From a candidate division TM6 bacterium UASB124 (lineage in GTDB: Bacteria; Babelota; Babeliae; Babelales; RVW-14), in assembly GCA_945872225.1 (NCBI GenBank), contig CAMBZK010000001.1, positions 1-30,520 on the forward strand: 30,520 nt of DNA, in the 5' to 3' direction. Positions 30,096 to 30,520 of this stretch are shown here, piece after piece. The notes beneath the pieces were generated by a model that did not search any database, had not been told where the DNA came from, and saw only the letters and a program-made list of their open reading frames with translations. The translations under genes were made by a program, and so were the position numbers. The number at the start of each line of letters is the position of its first letter. Positions within the stretch are counted from its first letter, which is position 1.

Positions 30096-30520
30096 TTATT
30101 TCTGCCTCTTGGCAATACTAAGATCACGTTCTCTGAGCCGTGGCTGCAGTCCAAGCCAACGATCCAGAATAATAGCCATTGCTGATCGCACCGATAGGTG
30201 GTTGTAGTTGGTCATTCCTTCGACTGGAACGAGCAAGTAATCACTTTTTTCAATGACCTCGTCAGCAAGTCCTTGGGCGGTGCCAAAGAGCAAGATGACA
30301 GGGCGATTGTGCTGCCAGACGGTGCCCTGGCTAGCAAAATCGATTGTTTGACAATGAGGCATTGTTTTGGCGCTGGTTGTCAGTATGATCGGATCGAGGC
30401 CCGTTTCAGCCTTGATGCTGGCGATAACGTGCTCGAGGCTGGTCTCTGTGCGCACGCGACTGACGGCCTCATAACGACTTTGGTTGTACTCTTTGCCGGT
30501 GCTGGAGTGCCAAAAATCCA
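30096..30520 (-). CDS. SPOUT-type RNA methyltransferase (PF09936-like), C-terminal part (cut by window edge)
   Basis: 141 residues are visible and the frame continues off the right edge. The segment RPVILLFGTAQGLADEVIEKSDYLLVPVEG followed by YNHLSVRSAMAIILDRWLG matches the SAM-binding trefoil region of the RNA methyltransferase family found beside trmD and rplS in many bacteria. The knot signature LLFGTxxGLADE and the NHLSVRSA loop are clear. In those operons the usual order is trmD, this gene, rplS, so trmD probably lies just beyond the edge. The modified nucleotide is not settled from sequence. 47 bases separate it from rplS. Confidence 0.85.
   Translation of the reverse strand, partial: DFWHSSTGKEYNQSRYEAVSRVRTETSLEHVIASIKAETGLDPIILTTSAKTMPHCQTIDFASQGTVWQHNRPVILLFGTAQGLADEVIEKSDYLLVPVEGMTNYNHLSVRSAMAIILDRWLGLQPRLRERDLSIAKRQK

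Noticed and set aside
1..30520. CRISPR arrays, insertion sequences, integrases and prophage genes
   Set aside because: No repeated spacer array, transposase or integrase frame was seen on either strand; the only long repeat is the tRNA-Ser pair.

Overview
The window reads as chromosomal DNA of a Gram-negative-type bacterium. It has lipopolysaccharide-style nucleotide-sugar genes, peptidoglycan synthesis (MraY), Shine-Dalgarno-led genes, lipoprotein signals and five tRNAs. Core genes (mraY, pheS, galU, rplS) are scattered among many lineage-specific exported proteins rather than sitting in their classical operons. Together with the exported, host-interaction-like proteins, this resembles small host-associated lineages such as Candidatus Dependentiae (TM6). 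That placement is inference, and a phylogeny of PheS, RplS and MraY would settle it.

Layout. 1-5765: a nucleotide-sugar block on the minus strand. It holds a CDP-glucose 4,6-dehydratase (cut by the window edge), glucose-1-phosphate cytidylyltransferase, and a three-gene run of split transketolase N subunit, short-chain dehydrogenase/reductase and transketolase C subunit, joined by 4-base ATGA overlaps. A plus-strand membrane glycosyltransferase-like gene lies inside the block. 5886-6658: a two-gene cassette of unknown cysteine-rich proteins. 6821-8781: four minus-strand tRNA genes, including two identical tRNA-Ser(UGA) copies that bracket a gene for an exported protein with an IQ-like motif. 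8892-11880: DUF167, a type II secretion/type IV pilus F-like protein, tRNA-Leu, a HIT protein and an alpha/beta hydrolase. 11960-14116: a small lipoprotein and an NtrY-like histidine kinase. 14289-18051: two large exported proteins of unknown function. 18141-21356: mraY, pheS and galU. 21437-22177: a second, diverged copy of the cysteine-rich cassette. 22360-22850: a broken MNT-type nucleotidyltransferase with three single-base frameshifts. 22922-28784: a divergent FolC-like ligase, a DHH phosphoesterase, an aminoglycoside-phosphotransferase-like kinase, two exported unknowns and a methyltransferase. 28825-30520: small membrane proteins, a lipoprotein, rplS and an RNA methyltransferase cut by the edge.

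How the parts work together. The first block probably makes a CDP-linked deoxysugar, perhaps carrying an added two-carbon branch, for surface polysaccharide; GalU would supply UDP-glucose for the same envelope. PheS, RplS, the RNA methyltransferase and the tRNAs serve translation. The most interesting unexplained material is the duplicated two-gene CxxC cassette, the exported IQ-motif protein between duplicated tRNAs, and the pair of large exported proteins.
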